64,000 nucleotides of DNA, taken from contig JAVBRK010000024.1 in assembly GCA_031548005.1 (NCBI GenBank), positions 1 through 64,000 on the forward strand, given 5' to 3'. Below, piece by piece: positions 44,129 to 53,310 of this stretch (the first letter of the stretch is position 1; each line of letters begins with the position of its first letter). Source of the DNA: BNXB01 sp031548005. GTDB lineage: Bacteria; Bacteroidota; Bacteroidia; Bacteroidales; Azobacteroidaceae. The notes beneath the pieces were generated by a model. It was given only the letters and a program-made list of their open reading frames with translations, searched no databases and was not told the DNA's origin. Position numbers and translations under genes: made by a program.

Positions 44129-45655
44129 TTATTTTTGAAGTCCTGGCAGATAGTCTACTTGCTCCTGAGGATAAGGTAAATAGGCTTTACTTTTATCGAA
44201 TGTCCGTCCGTCGTAACTCAATTCTGAATATTTTTCCAGACGTATCATATCATAATAGCGGGTACCCCATTCCATGGCCAGTTCAGCAAATTTTTCATCC
44301 ATTACCTGATCATTATTCAGAGAGGTGAGTGCGCTCATTCCAGCTCTGCTACGAACCTGATTTACAGCATTAAGCGCCGTTCCCGCCGATCCTGTGGCGC
44401 CTTGGGTTAAAGCTTCGGCATACATCAGCAGCACTTCGGCATAACGGATGCAGGTGAAATTTTTGTTTGTACCATAATCTTTACGTCCCGCTGTCAACTG
44501 GTCGGATGGCAGGTAATGTTTTCCGCTGGCAAACATTGCACGGGAATAATCGTTGATTACATCTCCCGACCGTGTCGTGTTGGAGAGCCATGAAGGAAGA
44601 ATCGCATATTTGGAATCTTTTTTGATTTCTTCGATGCCGCGATTGGTAAATAAAACACTGGTTTCCAATCGTACGGATTCTCCTCTGTCGAGCATAAACT
44701 TAATGTATTTTATGCTTGGTTCATAAAACCCCCAGCCGTCTCCCGATCCTGCAACTTTGGGGCTCCATCCTTGTGGCCCAAAAAATCCGAACAAATAATT
44801 TTTTCCGCCAACAGATGCTCCCAGGTCGGAATATTGTAATTCAAGAATGTTTTCCCGGTTCAGTTTCCCTTTTTTAACTTTGAATAGTTCGTAGAAGTCG
44901 GATTCCAAGACATATTTCCCGGAGTTGATTATGGGTCCTGTGGCGTCTGCAACAGCCTGATAATTTTTTAGTTCCAGATTTGCCAACGCTTTCATGGTGA
45001 GTGCGGTATATTTAGTTACACCACCCGGAATATCGGCTCTGTCTTTCGGATTCATATCCGGCAAATACGGAATCGATTCGTCCATGATGCCTGAAATGTA
45101 TTTCATCACATCTTCCTTACTGGAAACCTGGGCATTGATCAGGTTGATCGGATCCGATGAATTAGGAATAAAAATATCCCCCCATACTCTCGATAGTTGA
45201 AAGAGTAGATAAGCACGTATAGTTTTTATTTCTGCCACATATTGTCTCGCCAGAATGCTGTCCACTCCATTTTGCTTATATTTCTCAATTTCTTCCAGAG
45301 AGGAATAAGTATAGAAGATATTGTTATAGAAGTTTTTCCAGAGCGAGTTATACATCCAATATCCCTGGTTGTACTTATATTTATCGGTTTCGGCATAATC
45401 TTGCTGATCACCGAGTCCTCCGGCATTGACATCATCTCCACGCACAGCTATCAGAGGAAAATCTTCCCATCCACGATCGTATAATCCGCTATAAACTCCG
45501 ATCAGGTAGGAAGTCATGCCTTCTTGCTTAGTGTAGTCAGTATCGCTTACATACGACTTATTTTCCGGAAGCTCATCTAAAAGATCATTACAGGCAGTTC
45601 CGAGCAATGCAAATGCTAAAACTGAAAATATGATGTATTTATTGATAAATTTCAT
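44129..45655 (-). CDS. SusD/RagB-family outer-membrane lipoprotein (PUL 1)
   Basis: 508 residues. Lipobox GTAC at about residue 22. N-terminal SusD-like_3 part (LLDELPENKSYVSDTDYTKQE) and the C-terminal RagB part with NFTCIRYAEVLLMYAEALTQ, ALNAVNQVRSRAGM and FAELAMEWGTRYYDMIRLEK, all standard. It binds the glycan at the surface and hands it to the SusC protein encoded 18 bases upstream. The LamG lipoprotein gene follows by 34 bases. Confidence 0.95.
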   Translation of the reverse strand: MKFINKYIIFSVLAFALLGTACNDLLDELPENKSYVSDTDYTKQEGMTSYLIGVYSGLYDRGWEDFPLIAVRGDDVNAGGLGDQQDYAETDKYKYNQGYWMYNSLWKNFYNNIFYTYSSLEEIEKYKQNGVDSILARQYVAEIKTIRAYLLFQLSRVWGDIFIPNSSDPINLINAQVSSKEDVMKYISGIMDESIPYLPDMNPKDRADIPGGVTKYTALTMKALANLELKNYQAVADATGPIINSGKYVLESDFYELFKVKKGKLNRENILELQYSDLGASVGGKNYLFGFFGPQGWSPKVAGSGDGWGFYEPSIKYIKFMLDRGESVRLETSVLFTNRGIEEIKKDSKYAILPSWLSNTTRSGDVINDYSRAMFASGKHYLPSDQLTAGRKDYGTNKNFTCIRYAEVLLMYAEALTQGATGSAGTALNAVNQVRSRAGMSALTSLNNDQVMDEKFAELAMEWGTRYYDMIRLEKYSELSYDGRTFDKSKAYLPYPQEQVDYLPGLQK

Positions 45656-45673
45656 GTTCTTAATTTTTAAATG

Positions 45674-48600
45674 TTAAAACTTAATATTCAATCCCACAGT
45701 ATATACGGCTGGTATCGGATAAGCCTGTTCGTCGATTCCGTCAGGAATTTCGGGGCTGAATCCGTTATAGCTGAACAAGGTCAGCGGGCGATCTGCTGTA
45801 AAAGAGACTCTCATAGTCGGCATTTCCAGACCGAACCAGCGTTGATTCTTGATATTATAGGCCAACTGTATATTCTGGATTCTGAAATAAGATCCGTCTT
45901 CTACAAAATAATTACTCATTTTCTGGTTCCATCCTTTTCTCAAACCGGCGGAAGAAGGATATTTATCGGAAGTTCCCTCTCCATGCCAGCGATTGATCGC
46001 TAAATCGGCATCGAGGTTGGTATCGGTGGTCCAGAGATACTCTCCACGTTTTCGGTTCAGGATTTTATTTCCGGATTGCCCGTAGAAACTGGCCGATAAA
46101 TCGATACATTTATAGCTTATACCCAGGCTACCTCCATAAGTGAAATTGGGGAAATAAGACCCTAAAACTGTACGGTCTTTGTCGTCTATGATTTTGTCTC
46201 CATTCAGATCCTTGTATTTGAAGTCTCCCGGAACAAGCTCATTGGCTATAGCCCCCGGGTCTGCATTGATTTGATCCTGATTTTGATAAACTCCATCGAT
46301 TTCCCATCCGTAGAATGCCAGCAACGGTTGTCCTACAATCGAACGCTGACGGAACTCAGCAGTTCCTCCATCAACATAAGGTTGTCCATAAAGATCCTGC
46401 ACTTCATTCTTTAATGTTGCGATATTACCGCTGATGGTATATCTCCAGTTATCTCCGATTTTATCATTCCATGTTGCAGCCAGTTCGAATCCTGAATTTC
46501 TGAAAGCGCCGACATTTTTAATGACACTGCCTCCGACTGCAGGAATCGTTACATTGATTGCTGCATTTTTAGTATCGCGGATATAATAGTCGGCTTCGAT
46601 ATCCAAACGGTTGTTCAGGAAGTTAGACGAAATACCGAAGTTTGTTTCTTCAGTCAATTCCCAGAATAGCTGGGAATAAACTCCTGAAAGGGTCGTGCCG
46701 CTCACTTCTTTATCATTAATTATGGCAGTTACTACTTTTGCGTTGAGAGATCCGTCATCAGCCTTGATTTTGTTATTCCCCAGTTTTCCCCAACTGGCTC
46801 TCAATTTCAAGTAGTTAATAACATCGATATCTTTCATAAAACCTTCTTCTGAAATGACCCAACCGGCTCCCACTGCAGGATAATACCCCCATTTCTCCCG
46901 GTATTTAGAGCTACCGTCGGCCCGAAATGTTCCGTATACAAGATAACGGTTGTCATAATTATACGACACCCGGCCAAAATAAGACATTCCATATTCTTTG
47001 TAGCCATCGTGTTTTATGATCCGTACTCCATCGGAGCCTGTCAAAGGCACTTCTTTTGCCTGATCGATATACCAGGATTGTTCCATTCCGATCGGAAAGT
47101 CGACTCCTTTGACTTCCAGAGTCGTATAAGATTGGTCGCGGAAGGATGTTCCTCCCATAACAGTCAGATTGTGTTTACCAAAGCTGTTAGTATAAGATAA
47201 AACATTATCCCAGGTGATATCGGAATAATTTTTCATTCTTTTGATTATTTCCGATTTAAGCCGGGATACTCCATTACCCATGTCGTAGGGCATCAAAACA
47301 TCCCGTTCTTCCAGATTGGAGTAGGCGTTATTATAAGTCGTCTTGAAATTCAGTTTTTTCGGAATCAGATCAAAAGATAAATAAAAATTTGTCAGTAATT
47401 TTTTATTTAAACGTTGCTTGTCACTGTTGTCCATGGTTGGAAATGGGTTTTGAACCCCTCTGTAACCGATATCTTTTGCATTGGAATATTCTGTGGGAAA
47501 AGCAACGGTGTTCATTTCATCGTAGACCGGCATGGTCGGTACGGCAGAGTAGGCCAGTTTCCAGGCGCTGGCTTCTTCATCGTACTTCGTTGCCTGGCTC
47601 CAGATCATATTACCTCCGACTGTTAACCAGTCAGTTGCTTTAAAATCTATTTTTGAGCGAAGGTTAAAGCGATCATATTCATTTTTCATGTCCAGAATTC
47701 CTTGTTGAGAGAAATAGTTGGCTCCAACGGAATAAGATGCTTTTTGTCCTCCTCCGGTAATGTCCAGACTATAATTCTGGATTGGAGCCTGACGAAGAAC
47801 TTCATTATACCAATCGGTATTGGGAGCCGGAACATTGGGATTGACCCGGCTGCGTCCGTAACGTTGCATCGCATTCGCAATATTGGCGATATCCGTTGGC
47901 GAACCCGATTCCATCGCCATAGTTGTAAATTGTTCCGAGTTTGCCATTTTCAGGATGTTCTGGGCTCGTTGAACCCCATAATATCCGTCGAAAGTAATTT
48001 CGGTTTTTTGATTGAATGCTCCGGATCTTGTTTCGATCAGGACAACCCCGTTAGCGGCTCTCACTCCGTAAATTGCAGCAGCCGATGCATCTTTCAATAC
48101 AGACATAGAGGCAATATCAGCTGTGTTCAGGAAGTCGATGTTATCATACATCATGCCATCTACTACATACAAAGGATTCTCATTTGTTTTATCCTTTTCC
48201 GGATAAGAACCGATCCCACGAATCCTTACAGTCGGAGATGCTCCCGGAGTTCCGGCGCTTACAACTTGTAAACCGGCTACCTTTCCTTGCATCGATTGCA
48301 TGGCCTGGCCAGCGGGTGTTTTCATAATCTCATCGGTTTTAACAGTAGCGATAGAAGAGGTCAGGTCTTTTACTTTCATCGAACCATAACCGACCACTAC
48401 CACTTCATCGAGTAACTGAGAGTCTTCAGAGAGTTGAATTTCAAATCGGGTTTTTCCTCCAACCGGAACTTCGACTGGTTTCATTCCGAGGAAAGAGACT
48501 GTTAAAATAGCATTACCAGGAACATTCGGCAAAGAAAAGCTTCCGTCGATCGAAGTTGCTGTTCCTATTTGAGATCCTTTCACTACGACTGAAGCACCGG

Positions 48601-48712
48601 GAATCGGTTCTCCGGTTGCCGATTCTGTCACTTTACCTGTCACTGTAATATTCTGCGAAAAAGCGCACAGGTTAACAAGCATCATAAATAATAGAATCAA
48701 TTGTTTTTTCAT
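45674..48712 (-). CDS. SusC/RagA-family TonB-dependent transporter (PUL 1)
   Basis: 1012 residues. Signal peptide to about residue 20 (AFSQ), carboxypeptidase-regulatory-like domain about 22-97 (ITVTGKVTESATGEPIPGASVVVKG), TonB box DEVVVVGYG at 102-110, plug (MQGKVAGLQVVSAGTPGASPTVRIRG, SMSVLKDASAAAIYGVRAANGVVLIET) and barrel. It exports nothing; it imports oligosaccharide across the outer membrane with SusD. A -7 box at 48792-48799 is its probable promoter, making it the first gene of the beta-glucan PUL. Confidence 0.95.
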   Translation of the reverse strand: MKKQLILLFMMLVNLCAFSQNITVTGKVTESATGEPIPGASVVVKGSQIGTATSIDGSFSLPNVPGNAILTVSFLGMKPVEVPVGGKTRFEIQLSEDSQLLDEVVVVGYGSMKVKDLTSSIATVKTDEIMKTPAGQAMQSMQGKVAGLQVVSAGTPGASPTVRIRGIGSYPEKDKTNENPLYVVDGMMYDNIDFLNTADIASMSVLKDASAAAIYGVRAANGVVLIETRSGAFNQKTEITFDGYYGVQRAQNILKMANSEQFTTMAMESGSPTDIANIANAMQRYGRSRVNPNVPAPNTDWYNEVLRQAPIQNYSLDITGGGQKASYSVGANYFSQQGILDMKNEYDRFNLRSKIDFKATDWLTVGGNMIWSQATKYDEEASAWKLAYSAVPTMPVYDEMNTVAFPTEYSNAKDIGYRGVQNPFPTMDNSDKQRLNKKLLTNFYLSFDLIPKKLNFKTTYNNAYSNLEERDVLMPYDMGNGVSRLKSEIIKRMKNYSDITWDNVLSYTNSFGKHNLTVMGGTSFRDQSYTTLEVKGVDFPIGMEQSWYIDQAKEVPLTGSDGVRIIKHDGYKEYGMSYFGRVSYNYDNRYLVYGTFRADGSSKYREKWGYYPAVGAGWVISEEGFMKDIDVINYLKLRASWGKLGNNKIKADDGSLNAKVVTAIINDKEVSGTTLSGVYSQLFWELTEETNFGISSNFLNNRLDIEADYYIRDTKNAAINVTIPAVGGSVIKNVGAFRNSGFELAATWNDKIGDNWRYTISGNIATLKNEVQDLYGQPYVDGGTAEFRQRSIVGQPLLAFYGWEIDGVYQNQDQINADPGAIANELVPGDFKYKDLNGDKIIDDKDRTVLGSYFPNFTYGGSLGISYKCIDLSASFYGQSGNKILNRKRGEYLWTTDTNLDADLAINRWHGEGTSDKYPSSAGLRKGWNQKMSNYFVEDGSYFRIQNIQLAYNIKNQRWFGLEMPTMRVSFTADRPLTLFSYNGFSPEIPDGIDEQAYPIPAVYTVGLNIKF

Positions 48713-48791
48713 AAAATCATACTTTAGTGAATTAAAATACTGAAATTTGTTCTGTTTTTATGGTTAATTATTGAAGTAAATAAACTATGTT

Positions 48792-48799
48792 CAAAGATA
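48792..48799 (-). promoter_or_regulatory. -7 element upstream of PUL susC
   Basis: CAAAGATA on the plus strand reads TATCTTTG (TAnnTTTG) toward susC, 79 bases before its start codon, in the only gap above 80 bases on this side of the run. No -33 TTTG was found at the expected distance. Confidence 0.5.
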
Positions 48800-48803
48800 T
48801 TTT

Positions 48804-49811
48804 TTATTTCTTGTCATTGTATTCTTTTAGCGTCCGGTAAAAGGCATCGATATTATCGAACGAAACGTGAGGCGGAATGTCACAACCCGACGATAAGACA
48901 TAATTCGGAAAAGTAGCTGTTTTCTCCAGAATATTACGTACGGCTGTTTTCATTGATTCGGGAGTTCCACTTTTGAAGATACCGACCGGATCGAGATTAC
49001 CCATTACCAGTACGTCCGGCGGGCATTGTTCGAGGGCAAGCGTCATATCCATCTGATTCCCGAAATGGTATCCGGCGGCTCCTGTGTACAGCATGGCATC
49101 TGTACAATGCCCTTTGTTACCACAATTGTGGAGGATTACGATGAAGTTTTCGTCCTGAACGGCATCTACAATCGGTTTGATGTATTCGGAAGAGAATTCC
49201 CGGCAACCGTCGTTCGACAGCAGGCCGGCAGCAGGCTCAGCAATAACGATTCCGTCAACGCCCTGCTTTTTCAATTCTAAGCAGTAGTTCTTCAGGAATT
49301 CAGCGCATTTACTCAACAATATTTTTGCTACATCCGGCTCTGTATAGCAAAGCATCATGATCTCCGACATATCGAACAGCCGTCCGGCCAGAGAAAACGG
49401 ACCAATACAGCCTCCGAATACCGGTTTCCCGGTAATATGGTCGGCCGTCAGTTTGTTTGCCAGTAAATATTGCGGGATTCGGCCGGCAGATAATGACGGA
49501 ACCTGAAGGTCTTCTATATCTTCGCGGGAACTGAGCAGTCGTCCGGTTACGGTCGGGATTTCATCCTCCGGGAAAACGACCTGGGCGCCGAAAGCTTCGG
49601 CTTCCACCGTTAAGTCCATGATCACAGTGGTGGCTCCTGCAGGATATAATTCGTTCAGTTTTTTAATAGCTGCGAAATGAACATTTCCGTCGGTCACTGC
49701 TTCTTTTACTCTTTTGTTGATGGCCTCGATTCCGGGATGTGTTAAAATCGGAATGGCAATTCTTTCCGGGCTTCCGATCACTGAGGAAACCCACTCTTTC
49801 ATCTTTTTCAT
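48804..49811 (-). CDS. UroD-superfamily methyltransferase (MtaA/MtbA-like)
   Basis: 335 residues. TIM-barrel of the URO-D family but in the corrinoid methyltransferase branch: the zinc ligands His228-x-Cys230 (ILHNCGNKG) and Cys310 (SSGCDIPPH) are all present, as in MtaA/MtbA that move a methyl group from a methyl-corrinoid protein to a thiol or, in bacteria (MtgA type uses another fold), to tetrahydrofolate. True HemE lacks this site. MDLTVEAEAFGAQVVFPEDEIPTV is the usual N-terminal block. It lies 13 bases downstream of the MetH-activation-like gene. Acceptor of the methyl group is not known. Confidence 0.85.
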   Translation of the reverse strand: MKKMKEWVSSVIGSPERIAIPILTHPGIEAINKRVKEAVTDGNVHFAAIKKLNELYPAGATTVIMDLTVEAEAFGAQVVFPEDEIPTVTGRLLSSREDIEDLQVPSLSAGRIPQYLLANKLTADHITGKPVFGGCIGPFSLAGRLFDMSEIMMLCYTEPDVAKILLSKCAEFLKNYCLELKKQGVDGIVIAEPAAGLLSNDGCREFSSEYIKPIVDAVQDENFIVILHNCGNKGHCTDAMLYTGAAGYHFGNQMDMTLALEQCPPDVLVMGNLDPVGIFKSGTPESMKTAVRNILEKTATFPNYVLSSGCDIPPHVSFDNIDAFYRTLKEYNDKK

Positions 49812-49824
49812 CGTTCAGGTAGTA

Positions 49825-50514
49825 TTATATTTTGTTAGTTTTCAGATTTTTGCGTTTATAACAGGTGGTCAAATCACAGATATGACAGGCGTACAGCTTC
49901 CGGCTTACATTTTCTCCTATTCCGATAATTCCGCTGATGGATTTTACCGGGAACATCAAGCAGACCTCTGTGAGTGATATTCCGCATGGATTTCCTCCCA
50001 GAAGTCCGAAGATTTTACGCTGTTCGACCAATGCCCAGTTACAATAACCGGGGCTAAAGCGGTTGGTATGAGAAATATTTCCGGGTTCCGATTCCAACTG
50101 TCGTTCGAGGTAATCTCCCGCTTTTTCGGCAATGCAGGAACCGGTAATGTCCAGCATGTAGCTTTTCAATATGTCTCCTTCCTGTTCTGCTTCGTGGATC
50201 AATTGTCCGAATGCAGTTCCGGCCGTGGCCGCAAATACAGCGAATTGTCCGGAATTTGTCAGCAATGACGCAATGGTGCGCCCGGTATCGAGCTGAATAT
50301 CTCCCAGATCGACTCCGGTTTTCCCGGCTTTCCCTTCATACAGGCGGTAGGCGCATGACGCTTCTGTCTTTTCCCGGACCATAGAGAATATTTCCATCAT
50401 CATTTCTATGACAAAAGGAGGGGCAGGCTGCGTTTCTGTGTAGCCCATTTCCTGCAGGATCGTTTCAGGATCTAATTGCAGTTCGGCGAAAGGTATCCGG
50501 AATGTTTTCATCAT
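49825..50514 (-). CDS. MetH activation-domain-like protein with C-terminal cysteine cluster
   Basis: 229 residues. The middle (GRTIASLLTNSGQFAVFAATAG) and the RFSPGYCNWALVEQRKIF block (from residue 152) with MFPVKSISGIIGIG correspond to the SAM-binding activation domain of cobalamin-dependent methionine synthase. Here it is a separate protein, ending with Cys210-x2-Cys213-x4-Cys218, which could bind a metal or Fe-S cluster. Encoded between a corrinoid protein and a UroD methyltransferase, it probably re-activates the oxidised Co(II) corrinoid by reductive methylation or presents it to a reductase. No RamA/RACE-type reductive activator is in the window. Confidence 0.8.
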   Translation of the reverse strand: MMKTFRIPFAELQLDPETILQEMGYTETQPAPPFVIEMMMEIFSMVREKTEASCAYRLYEGKAGKTGVDLGDIQLDTGRTIASLLTNSGQFAVFAATAGTAFGQLIHEAEQEGDILKSYMLDITGSCIAEKAGDYLERQLESEPGNISHTNRFSPGYCNWALVEQRKIFGLLGGNPCGISLTEVCLMFPVKSISGIIGIGENVSRKLYACHICDLTTCYKRKNLKTNKI

Positions 50515-50521
50515 ACGGACT

Positions 50522-51157
50522 TCATGAAGCGATCAATTGCTTGGCTAAGGTAACGGCGGCATTGGCGTTATTGCTGTAGCCGTCGGCCCGGATATTTTTT
50601 GCAAAATCCTGATTGATCGGAGCTCCTCCGACCATGACTTTGACCTGATTCCGGATCCCGGCCTCTTCCAGGGCGTCGATCACCTCTTTCATGTAATTCA
50701 TGGTGGTCGTGAGCAGGGCCGATAGGCAAAGGATATTGGCGTTGTGTTCTTTTACAGATACGACAAACTTTTCGGAAGAAATATCCACACCGAGATTGAT
50801 CACTTCAAATCCGCAGCCTTCAAGCATGGAAGCTACCAGGTTTTTACCGATATCGTGCAAGTCTCCTTTTACCGTCCCGATCACAACTTTTCCCAGCCGG
50901 TTGGAGGCTTGTCCTTCCAACAGAGGTTTCAGTTGTTCGAGTGCGCCTTTCATGGCCCGCGCCGACATCAGCAGTTCGGGAACAAATGCTTTTCCTTCCT
51001 CGAACCTCCGGCCGATTTCTTCCATCGCTTTCGACATATATTCATTGATAATCATCTGCGGATCCAGATCCGATTCGATGGCTTTTTGGGTCGATTCGAC
51101 GGCTAAAGGCAAATTGCCTTTCACTACAGCTTCATAAAGCTGATTTAAGTTTTCCAT
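50522..51157 (-). CDS. Corrinoid (B12-binding) methyl carrier protein
   Basis: 211 residues, MtaC/MtbC/MttC-like. N-terminal helical cap about 1-88 (ESTQKAIESDLDPQMIINEY, GRRFEEGKAFVPELLMSARAM) and a Rossmann B12 domain with the cobalt-binding motif D99-LHDIG, axial His101, followed by MLEGCGFEVINLGVDIS and VMVGGAPINQDFAKNIRADGYSNNA. It would carry the methyl group between a substrate methyltransferase and the UroD-type enzyme. It lies seven bases upstream of the activation-like gene. Confidence 0.92.
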   Translation of the reverse strand: MENLNQLYEAVVKGNLPLAVESTQKAIESDLDPQMIINEYMSKAMEEIGRRFEEGKAFVPELLMSARAMKGALEQLKPLLEGQASNRLGKVVIGTVKGDLHDIGKNLVASMLEGCGFEVINLGVDISSEKFVVSVKEHNANILCLSALLTTTMNYMKEVIDALEEAGIRNQVKVMVGGAPINQDFAKNIRADGYSNNANAAVTLAKQLIAS

Positions 51158-51202
51158 TATTTCTGTATTTATTTGGTGTAATTGCTTTTCCTATATTGCC
51201 GC

Positions 51203-52453
51203 TTAGCTTTGAGATTTCAGGGCTTCGATCATGGCCACTAAGTTTTTGACCGGAGCATTGGCCTGAATATTATGTACGGAATTGAATACGAATCCTCCCC
51301 CTTTCCCGAACACTTCGCATTGCTCCAGTACGTGTTTCCTCACTTCATCGGGAGTTGCAGAAGGTAATACCCGCTGAGTATCGATTCCTCCTCCCCAAAA
51401 TGTAAGATGGGGCCCGAATTCATCTTTGAGGCGCCGGGAATCCATATCTTTCGCGTTGATCTGTACCGGATTGAGGATGTCGAATCCGGCATCGATCAGA
51501 CAGGGTATCAGTGGAATAATCGATCCGCAACAATGTTTGAACACTTTCCAGGTGGTGTTCTGATGGATCCAGTCGTTCATCCGCTTGTAATGAGGGAACC
51601 AGAGCTCTTGGAATGTTCCCGGCGAGCAGAATTGAGAATCCTGCGTTCCGAAGTCTGTTCCGCAAGTGAAAACAACATCGACCTGGTTTCCAATTTTATC
51701 CCAGAGTTTCTGGTAGTTTTGAATGGAAAGGTCGACTTGCCGTTCGAAGATCTGATGAATATAGTCCGGCCGGAGAATGGTCGACATATACCATTCGGCT
51801 ACCGATCTGACCCCTTTGGGGTTTTTCATTCCCATGCCCGGGACAAAAGCGATATCTCCGAGGGCTGTCCCTCCGAAGCTGGCGATCACTGCTTTTCCTG
51901 TTTTGGATGCTTTTTCGGCTTCGTTGGCGAAATATTCGATGTCTTCATCCGGCATCAGGGAATATTCTTCCAGGTTATCTTCCACCTGCAGGTTATTTTC
52001 GTCGGATTCTTTTGTCCGTTCAATCGCATTGATAAAATAACAACCCTGCGGCATCACTGCGCTGGGAGGGTAGGAGCGGTCTCCTTCTGCATAAATGTAT
52101 ATGTCTCCGTTTTTATCCGGAGTCAGGTCGATCTCCCGGGCGATCAGAACCCGTTGTCCCCAGGGGGTCATTTGTTCATGCAGTTCGGTTTCGTCGATTG
52201 AAAACATATTTTTGCGCCCGAAGATACCAACGACATCGGTTCCAATGATTTTTTGTAATTCTTCATCAATTTCTCCCAACATCTGGAACGGTTCGATAAT
52301 CCTCACCGGCTTTTCTTTCAATCCGTAGTGACGGCGAAGTCCTTCTACTACTTTACAGTGGATTCCTGTGACTCCGGTAGTTCCGAAATCCACCGGAACC
52401 CGGTCGCTTGTTTTATGATTCAGAGCGTTTTGTACTCGTTCTTTTGATGTCAT
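51203..52453 (-). CDS. UroD-family protein, second type, candidate substrate methyltransferase
   Basis: 416 residues, longer than the paralogue at 48804. N-terminal SKERVQNALNHKTSDRVPVDFGTTGVTGIH is the UROD-like start. Zinc-type ligands His307-Cys308-Cys309 (KHCCGSIIP) are present, but the position of the third ligand is NSVHNIQ (His394) in place of a Cys. That difference suggests another metal geometry or acceptor. Such UroD paralogues in operons with corrinoid proteins may be the first methyltransferase acting on a methylated substrate. It precedes the corrinoid protein gene by 45 bases and follows the sugar isomerase gene by eight, so it links the glycoside and methyl cassettes. Confidence 0.78.
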   Translation of the reverse strand: MTSKERVQNALNHKTSDRVPVDFGTTGVTGIHCKVVEGLRRHYGLKEKPVRIIEPFQMLGEIDEELQKIIGTDVVGIFGRKNMFSIDETELHEQMTPWGQRVLIAREIDLTPDKNGDIYIYAEGDRSYPPSAVMPQGCYFINAIERTKESDENNLQVEDNLEEYSLMPDEDIEYFANEAEKASKTGKAVIASFGGTALGDIAFVPGMGMKNPKGVRSVAEWYMSTILRPDYIHQIFERQVDLSIQNYQKLWDKIGNQVDVVFTCGTDFGTQDSQFCSPGTFQELWFPHYKRMNDWIHQNTTWKVFKHCCGSIIPLIPCLIDAGFDILNPVQINAKDMDSRRLKDEFGPHLTFWGGGIDTQRVLPSATPDEVRKHVLEQCEVFGKGGGFVFNSVHNIQANAPVKNLVAMIEALKSQS

Positions 52454-52461
52454 ATGTTCCG

Positions 52462-53283
52462 TTATTTTATTTGGAGGTTGTAATATTCGAGACTTTTGAC
52501 GATATCGTCTAACTGGGAAGCGCCGTAATTTTCGTACTCAACGGAAACCAATCCTCTGAAATCCTGCTTTTTCAGTTCTTCCAGAACTTCTTTCACCGGC
52601 AATACTCCGGTTCCCCAGGTCGTATCTTCCAGCTTGTCGCTGAGGTCTTTCATGTGTACGACCTTAATCCGCCCGTTGAACCGTTTCAATGTTTCCACCG
52701 GATCGTTTCCCGTTCTTTTCCAGTGACCGATATCCGCACAGACTCCCATGATGGGGCTCCGTCCTTTCAATGCCATTTCGAGCGTATCCGGATCGGCATA
52801 AACAGACGGATTGGGGTGGTTGTGGATGGCCACTTCGATGTTGTACTTCAATGCCAACTGTTCGACGAGATCTAATTGGTCGAGTTTCGGTTCGCAGGTA
52901 ACCGTATGAATACCCATCGCCTTGGAAAAAGCGAAAAAGCGCTTCCAGTCTTCTTCCGTATCGTAGAAAGCGACTCCAAAAGCATACAATTGGATATCGC
53001 GTCTGGAAAATTCATCTTTCAGTTGCTTTTGCAGGTCTTCGGGTAAATCGAAATTAAGGTAGGCCGTGTCGGCAAAACCGGCTCCGAGGGTTTGAAAAAA
53101 GAATGCTTCGGCATAGTGCAAACCCAATTGCTGTGTTTTATCCAAGGCCTCCATTAATGTGAACTTATGAAAAGAATAAGTTTGTATCCCCGTTTTCCAT
53201 TCAGCCTTTTTAACGGGTGTACAACAACAGTACATGGAGGATAAAATAATCCCCAGTAAAAGGAATAATCTGGTGTTTCTCAT
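52462..53283 (-). CDS. Sugar phosphate isomerase/epimerase-family lipoprotein
   Basis: 273 residues. Signal peptide with a CCC lipobox region (SMYCCCTPVKK). TIM-barrel xylose-isomerase-like/AP endonuclease 2 fold: TGIQTYSFHKFTLMEALDKTQQLGL, HNHPNPSVY, CADIGHWKRTGNDPVETL, VHMKDLSD and VSVEYENYG, with Glu, Asp, His and Glu metal ligands in place. Similar exported isomerases accompany the Gfo/Idh and DUF1080 proteins of the 3-keto-glycoside pathway (BT2156 type), where they may epimerise or isomerise keto-sugars. It is 27 bases downstream of a Tat Gfo/Idh gene. Confidence 0.85.
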   Translation of the reverse strand: MRNTRLFLLLGIILSSMYCCCTPVKKAEWKTGIQTYSFHKFTLMEALDKTQQLGLHYAEAFFFQTLGAGFADTAYLNFDLPEDLQKQLKDEFSRRDIQLYAFGVAFYDTEEDWKRFFAFSKAMGIHTVTCEPKLDQLDLVEQLALKYNIEVAIHNHPNPSVYADPDTLEMALKGRSPIMGVCADIGHWKRTGNDPVETLKRFNGRIKVVHMKDLSDKLEDTTWGTGVLPVKEVLEELKKQDFRGLVSVEYENYGASQLDDIVKSLEYYNLQIK

Positions 53284-53310
53284 AGTAATAAGTCAATATA
53301 AATAATGCTA

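Noticed and set aside
48804..49811. Uroporphyrinogen decarboxylase HemE
   Set aside because: It carries the His-x-Cys and distal Cys zinc site of corrinoid methyltransferases and sits with a corrinoid protein; HemE lacks that site.
51407..52201. 264-codon plus-strand frame
   Set aside because: Complement of the UroD-family gene, which has clear family motifs; the antisense frame has none.
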